Source: CAZOKH01 sp964580315 (GTDB lineage: Bacteria; Chloroflexota; Anaerolineae; Anaerolineales; Anaerolineaceae). Taken from it: 15,531 nt of DNA. The notes under the pieces were generated by a model. It saw only the letters and a program-made list of their open reading frames with translations. It was not told the origin of the DNA and made no database searches. Each line of letters opens with the position of its first letter. Position 1 is the first letter of the stretch. This document shows, piece after piece, positions 11,200 to 15,531 of the stretch. The DNA lies in NCBI GenBank assembly GCA_964580315.1, contig CAZOKH010000084.1, positions 1-15,531 of the forward strand, in the 5' to 3' direction. A program made the translations under genes and the position numbers.

Positions 11200-11265
11200 G
11201 TTGGAAATTCATTTAGTAAAGGCGAGTGAAATCGCTGCTGTAATCATCAAACTGGAGACAAAAAA

Positions 11266-11682
11266 GTGCCAACAATTAATCAATTGATCCGCAAAGGTCG
11301 AGCAACCAAAAAGTCGAAAAGCAAGGCTCCAGCATTGCTATACACCCTGAATTCGATGAAACAGCGTCGAGTGCGTCATGACGAAGGCGCGCCGCAAAAA
11401 CGGGGTGTGTGCACTGTTGTACGTACCATGACGCCCAAGAAACCGAATTCAGCGCTGCGAAAAATTGCCCGTGTGCGTCTGACCAACGGTATCGAAGTTA
11501 CCGCTTACATTCCGGGCGAGGGTCATTCCTTGCAGGAGCACTCGGTTGTGCTGGTGCGCGGTGGTCGTGTGAAAGACCTGCCTGGCGTTCGCTATCATAT
11601 TGTTCGCGGAACCCTGGATACCACCGGCGTTGAAAAACGCGCACAGGGTCGTTCCAAATACGGCTCACGCCGACCGAAATAA
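11266..11682 (+). CDS. rpsL: 30S ribosomal protein S12
   Basis: S12 sits at the decoding centre and affects tRNA selection accuracy. It has 138 residues and a GTG start; GGAGA at 11253-11257 gives 8-base spacing, and PTINQLIRKGR is the standard N-terminus. The decoding motif TPKKPNSALRK (56-66) keeps Lys59, equivalent to E. coli Lys43, and GGRVKDLPGVRYH is unchanged, so no streptomycin-resistance change is seen. Compared with E. coli there is a basic insertion of about 15 residues at roughly 26-40, before APQKRGVCT. B. subtilis S12 has a different insert at the same point, so this is a known length-variable site. It is the first gene of the str operon, 31 bases before rpsG. Confidence 0.98.
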   Translation: MPTINQLIRKGRATKKSKSKAPALLYTLNSMKQRRVRHDEGAPQKRGVCTVVRTMTPKKPNSALRKIARVRLTNGIEVTAYIPGEGHSLQEHSVVLVRGGRVKDLPGVRYHIVRGTLDTTGVEKRAQGRSKYGSRRPK

Positions 11683-11713
11683 AGATTTTTGATTCATTTA
11701 CGGAGATAATTGC

Positions 11714-12181
11714 ATGCGACGGACAAAACCCGAACCACGGGAAGTAACCCCGGATGTACGCTATAACAGCCAGACTGTATCTTTCCTGGTGAACCGCATT
11801 ATGCGCCGCGGAAAGAAAAGCACGGCTGTTCGTATGATTTACAATGCATTGGACACAGTGCAAGAAAAAACCGGACGCGATCCAATGGAAGTGTTGGAGA
11901 CCGCTCTGCGTAACGTTGGACCTACCATGGAAGTTCGCCCTCGTCGTGTTGGCGGCGCCACCTATCAGGTTCCCATGGAAGTTCCCCAGGCGCGCCGCGC
12001 CACCCTGGCCATGCGCTGGATCATCGCTGCAGCAAAAGCGCGCGGTGGAAAGAGTTTTTCAGAAAAATTGTCAGGTGAACTGCTGGATGCCTTTAACAAT
12101 ACCGGCAGCGCCATTCGCAAACGCGAAGAAACCCACAAAATGGCTGAGGCCAACCGGGCTTTCTCGCATTATCGGATGTAA
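11714..12181 (+). CDS. rpsG: 30S ribosomal protein S7
   Basis: S7 binds the 3' major domain of 16S rRNA, nucleates head assembly and contacts E-site tRNA. Its 155 residues are the usual short form. Conserved segments include FLVNRIMRRGKKSTA (25-39), RPRRVGGATYQVPMEV near 76-91, RRATLAMRWII and AEANRAFSHYRM at the end. GGAG at 11702-11705 is 8 bases before the ATG. In E. coli S7 represses its own operon by binding the rpsL-rpsG gap. Here that gap is only 31 bases with no strong hairpin, so any such control would have to act elsewhere, for example at the leader. An A followed by eight T lies directly after the stop without a preceding stable stem. Confidence 0.98.
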   Translation: MRRTKPEPREVTPDVRYNSQTVSFLVNRIMRRGKKSTAVRMIYNALDTVQEKTGRDPMEVLETALRNVGPTMEVRPRRVGGATYQVPMEVPQARRATLAMRWIIAAAKARGGKSFSEKLSGELLDAFNNTGSAIRKREETHKMAEANRAFSHYRM

Positions 12182-12230
12182 TTTTTTTTCTTACGGATTT
12201 CGTTCAGTGGAAGAATTGTAGGTTGATGAA

Positions 12231-14303
12231 ATGCCTCGCACTAACCCCCTTGAGCGCTACCGAAATATAGGCATCATCGCTCATATCGATGCTGGCAAAA
12301 CCACAACCACTGAGCGGATTTTGTTCTATACCGGTAAGACGTATCGCATTGGTTCTGTTGATGAAGGAACCACAGTAACCGACTGGATGGCACAGGAACG
12401 AGAAAGAGGAATCACGATCGTTTCTGCGGCTGTTTCTGCCGAATGGCGCGGTTACCAGATTAATATTATTGATACACCCGGACACATCGATTTCACCGCC
12501 GAAGTGCAGCGTTCTTTGCGTGTGCTGGACGGCGGTGTTGTTGTGTTTGATGCCACCCAGGGTGTTGAACCCCAGAGTGAGACTGTCTGGCGACAGGCTG
12601 ACCGCTATCAAGTGCCCCGCATTTGTTTTGTGAACAAAATGGATCGGGTGGGCGCGTCTTATGAAATGTCCATTGATAGTATTCGTGAGCGGCTGGGCGC
12701 TGAACCCATCGCCATGCAAATACCCATTGGTTTTGAAAGCGCGTTCCATGGTGTGGTCGATCTCATTGAGGAAAACGCCATTTTCTGGGATGATGAGATG
12801 GGACGTGATCCCACCGTTGGTCCCATTCCAGCCGAACTGGTTGATGAAGCCAAAGAAAAGCGCGCCCAGTTGATTGAACGCGCTGCTGAGTTGGACGATG
12901 AGTTAATCGTCAAATTCCTTGAAGGCGAAGAAATTTCTAAAGAAGAATTGAAAGCCGGGTTACGCCGCATTGTCATTTCGGGCAAGGGTACGTTGGTCTT
13001 TTGCGGTTCTTCTCTGAAAAACAAGGGTGTTCAACCCCTGTTGGATGCCGTAATTGATTATTTGCCTTCGCCTCTGGATATTCCTGCGGCCAAAGCAACA
13101 CGTGAATCTGATGGCGGCGAAGTGGAATGCACCCCGGAAGATGATGCGCCCATGCGTGCGCTGGTGTTCAAAATCGTCACCGATCCCTATGTGGGGCGGT
13201 TGGCCTACTTCCGCGTGTATTCAGGAACAGTCAAACAGGGCGAAATGGCGTTCAATCCTGGAAAAAACAAGAAAGAACGCATTGGGCGCCTGATTCGTAT
13301 GTACGCCGACCGGCGCGAAGATATTTCTGAAGTGTATGCCGGTGATATTGCCGCTATCCTCGGTCTTAAAGACACGTTTACGGGTGATACGCTGTGCGAT
13401 GTGAAAGCCCCGGTAGTTTTGGAAAGCATTTCCTTCCCCGAGCCGGTTATTTCGGTGGCAATTGAACCGAAAACCATGGCCGACCAGGATAAGATGGCTG
13501 ATGCGCTTCAAAAATTGGCGCAGGAAGATCCTACTTTCCGTGTTAATTCCGATGAAAACACCGGACAGACCATTATCCGTGGGATGGGTGAGCTGCACCT
13601 GGATGTGCTGGTTGACCGTATGTTGCGCGAATTTCGTGTGCAGGCCAATGTTGGCAAACCCAAAGTGTCTTATCGCGAAACCATCACCCGCCCGGTGACT
13701 AAAATTAATTACCGTTATGTAAAACAAACGGGTGGTCGTGGTATGTATGGCCATGTTGAATTTAATCTTGAGCCCCTGGAACGCGGCAGCGGTGTGAAAT
13801 TCGAAAACAAAATTGTCGGCGGCGCCATTCCCAAAGAATACATTCCGGCTGTTGAAAAAGGTGTGTTTGAATCTGCGGAAAGCGGCGTTTTGGCGGGCTA
13901 TCCGATGACCGACCTCAAGGTCACTTTGACCGACGGCTCTTATCACGAAGTTGATTCAAATGAAATGGCTTTCAAAATGGCTGCTTCGCTGGCATTCCGC
14001 GAAGGTGTGGAAAAAGGCGCTGCGGTTCTTTTAGAGCCGATTATGAAACTTGAAGTTAACATTCCCGAGGAATACCTCGGCGATGTTTTGGGGCAGCTCA
14101 ATTCCCGACGATCCGAAATTCAGGGAATGGAACCGCGCACGGGCAACGCCCATGCGGTGCGGGCGCTTTCCCCACTTTCAGAAATGTTTGGTTATGCAAC
14201 TGAACTGCGTTCCATCACTCAAGGGCGCGGTGTGTTCTCTATGGAATTTGACCATTATGCCCCGGTTTCGGCGGCTGTTGCAAAGAAAGTTCTTAGTTCT
14301 TAG
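12231..14303 (+). CDS. fusA: Elongation factor G
   Basis: EF-G is the translational GTPase that drives translocation and, with ribosome recycling factor, recycles ribosomes. Its 690 residues equal the family norm. GTPase motifs are AHIDAGKT (17-24), RGITI (59-63), DTPGH (81-85), NKMD (135-138) and a GSSLKNKGV stretch near 262-270. Domain II starts around ALVFKIVTDPYVGRL. The later domains show QTGGRGMYGHV, DGSYHEVDSNEMAFK and GMEPR. The switch I segment reads TTVTDWM rather than the AATMDWM common in EF-G1, a minor variant. The Shine-Dalgarno is weak, only AGGT at 12220-12223, so coupling to rpsG may contribute. It is followed by tuf after 41 bases. The domain order and operon position favour the main EF-G over an EF-G2 paralogue. 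Confidence 0.97.
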   Translation: MPRTNPLERYRNIGIIAHIDAGKTTTTERILFYTGKTYRIGSVDEGTTVTDWMAQERERGITIVSAAVSAEWRGYQINIIDTPGHIDFTAEVQRSLRVLDGGVVVFDATQGVEPQSETVWRQADRYQVPRICFVNKMDRVGASYEMSIDSIRERLGAEPIAMQIPIGFESAFHGVVDLIEENAIFWDDEMGRDPTVGPIPAELVDEAKEKRAQLIERAAELDDELIVKFLEGEEISKEELKAGLRRIVISGKGTLVFCGSSLKNKGVQPLLDAVIDYLPSPLDIPAAKATRESDGGEVECTPEDDAPMRALVFKIVTDPYVGRLAYFRVYSGTVKQGEMAFNPGKNKKERIGRLIRMYADRREDISEVYAGDIAAILGLKDTFTGDTLCDVKAPVVLESISFPEPVISVAIEPKTMADQDKMADALQKLAQEDPTFRVNSDENTGQTIIRGMGELHLDVLVDRMLREFRVQANVGKPKVSYRETITRPVTKINYRYVKQTGGRGMYGHVEFNLEPLERGSGVKFENKIVGGAIPKEYIPAVEKGVFESAESGVLAGYPMTDLKVTLTDGSYHEVDSNEMAFKMAASLAFREGVEKGAAVLLEPIMKLEVNIPEEYLGDVLGQLNSRRSEIQGMEPRTGNAHAVRALSPLSEMFGYATELRSITQGRGVFSMEFDHYAPVSAAVAKKVLSS

Positions 14304-14344
14304 GGAAACATTTTACCCATTCTTTCAGAAGGAGAATTGCAATT

Positions 14345-15531
14345 ATGGCGAAGCAGAAATTTGACCGAAGCAAACCGCACTTGAATGTGGGTACGATGGG
14401 ACACATCGACCACGGCAAAACCACCCTGACGGCAGCAATCACGAAGTACTGCCAGATGTTAGGCAATGCGGATTTTAAAGCGTATGACCAGATTGATAAC
14501 GCACCGGAAGAGAAAGCGCGCGGTATCACGATTAACATTGCGCACGTGGAGTATCAGACGGCGAAGCGGCACTATGCGCACGTGGACATGCCTGGTCACC
14601 GTGACTATATCAAGAACATGATCACTGGTGCGGCGCAGGTCGATGGCGCCATTCTGGTAGTGGCGGCGCCGGACGGCCCGATGCCGCAGACCACCGAGCA
14701 TGTGCTGCTGGCGCACCAGGTGGAAGTGCCGAGCATTGTGGTGTATTTGAACAAAATTGACCAGATGGGCGACCCCGAGTTGCTGGAACTGGTTGAGATG
14801 GAACTGCGCGAGATGTTGACGGCGCACGGATACCCGGGCGATGACATTCCGATCGTGCGCGGCAGCGCGCTGCAGGCGTTGGAATGCACCTCGACCGACC
14901 CGATGGCTCCCGAATACGAGAGCATCCGCCAGTTGTTGGAAGTGGTGGACAACTACATTCCGGAACCGGTGCGCGAGATGGACAAACCGTTCATGATGCC
15001 GGTGGAAGATGTGTTCTCGATCAAAGGTCGCGGCACCGTGGTGACCGGCCGTGTAGACCGCGGTCACATCAAAGTGGGCGACCCGGTGGAGATTGTGGGT
15101 CTGCAAGACCGCATCCAAAACTCGGTGTGCACGGGCGTAGAAATGTTCCACAAGATGCTGGACGAGGGACAGGCTGGCGACAACCTGGGCTTGCTGTTGC
15201 GCGGCATTGAGCGCACCGATGTGGAACGCGGCATGGTGGTGGCGGCTCCGAAGAGCATTACCCCGCACCGCAAGTTCATGTGCCAGGTGTACGTGTTGAA
15301 ACGAGAAGAAGGCGGACGCCACAAACCGTTCTTCTCGGGCTACCGCCCGCAGTTCTACATCCGGACGATGGACGTGACCGGTTCAATCAAACTGCCAGAA
15401 GGCGTTGAAATGGTGATGCCGGGTGACGATGTGAACATGGAAGCGGAGCTGATTGTGCCGGTGGCGTTGGAGCAGGGCTCGAAGTTTGCGATCCGCGAAG
15501 GCGGCTTGACCGTTGGCGCGGGCGTTATTAC
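14345..15531 (+). CDS. tuf: Elongation factor Tu (3' end cut by window)
   Basis: EF-Tu delivers aminoacyl-tRNA to the ribosomal A site. 395 codons are present, and only a few C-terminal residues should be missing. Motifs are GHIDHGKTT (19-27), RGITI (59-63), DMPGH (81-85) with catalytic His85, NKID (136-139), then domains II and III (RGTVVTGRVDRG, FFSGYRPQFYIRT). AAGGAG at 14329-14334 precedes the ATG. Two switch II positions are unusual for bacteria: Met82 where Cys is common, and Arg86 where Ala is usual, giving GHRDY as in archaeal and eukaryotic EF-1A. Gene composition differs from fusA: 43 of 60 bases are G or C at 14641-14700, against 28 of 60 at 13681-13740, with many GCG and GTG codons. 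This could be expression-related codon bias or a different history. Confidence 0.97.
   Translation, partial: MAKQKFDRSKPHLNVGTMGHIDHGKTTLTAAITKYCQMLGNADFKAYDQIDNAPEEKARGITINIAHVEYQTAKRHYAHVDMPGHRDYIKNMITGAAQVDGAILVVAAPDGPMPQTTEHVLLAHQVEVPSIVVYLNKIDQMGDPELLELVEMELREMLTAHGYPGDDIPIVRGSALQALECTSTDPMAPEYESIRQLLEVVDNYIPEPVREMDKPFMMPVEDVFSIKGRGTVVTGRVDRGHIKVGDPVEIVGLQDRIQNSVCTGVEMFHKMLDEGQAGDNLGLLLRGIERTDVERGMVVAAPKSITPHRKFMCQVYVLKREEGGRHKPFFSGYRPQFYIRTMDVTGSIKLPEGVEMVMPGDDVNMEAELIVPVALEQGSKFAIREGGLTVGAGVI

Noticed and set aside
12164..12190. T-rich run after rpsG as a possible terminator
   Set aside because: No stable stem precedes the T-run, and fusA follows in the same operon.
13221..13946. A 241-codon minus-strand frame inside fusA
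   Set aside because: It is the antisense shadow of conserved EF-G domains, with no recognisable protein or ribosome binding site.
14459..15322. A 287-codon open frame on the minus strand opposite tuf
   Set aside because: It is His-rich and low in complexity in the way expected from the complement of a strongly codon-biased gene, and it overlaps a certain EF-Tu.

Overview
The window is a 15.5 kb piece of bacterial chromosome with about ten housekeeping genes, densely packed and nearly all on the + strand. Protein features suggest Chloroflexota, possibly an Anaerolineae-like member. The partial EF-Tu resembles Chloroflexus EF-Tu as I remember it, the S12 carries an insert near residue 26, and two TrkA-type proteins are separate single units. 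This placement is an inference, since no rRNA is present. I see no mobile element, CRISPR array, tRNA or phage gene, and no stretch longer than about 215 bases lacks a gene or leader.

Layout. (1) 83-2526: peptide deformylase (def) followed 5 bases later by recF, meeting a convergent rsmG tail to tail with no base between the two stop codons. rsmG has a -10-like TATAAT so close to its ATG that its mRNA may be leaderless. (2) 2722-6931: an ion-homeostasis block with a 934-residue P2-type ATPase, whose membrane ion-site residues read like the Na+/K+-ATPase (P2C) class, then two NAD-binding TrkA/KTN potassium-regulator proteins. No Trk/Ktr channel subunit is present. (3) 7048-11050: rpoB with its own sigma70-type promoter. 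It encodes a 1302-residue beta subunit with an intact rifampicin pocket and two apparent insertions. One, at about residues 998-1128, holds four copies of a 12-residue helical-looking motif and is clearly AT-richer than its surroundings. (4) 11051-15531: rpsL-rpsG-fusA-tuf (the str operon), with a near-perfect promoter (TTGACG-17-TATAAT) and a leader containing a 13 bp hairpin.

The main oddity is architectural. rpoB sits directly before rpsL, where rpoC is normally found, and it lacks the usual upstream ribosomal protein genes. Both rpoB and the str genes have their own strong-looking promoters, which fits rpoB having been separated from rpoC.

I found no clear new multi-gene system. The best candidates for something undescribed are the repeat-bearing RpoB insert, the rpsL leader, and the pairing of a P2C-like pump with two KTN subunits.
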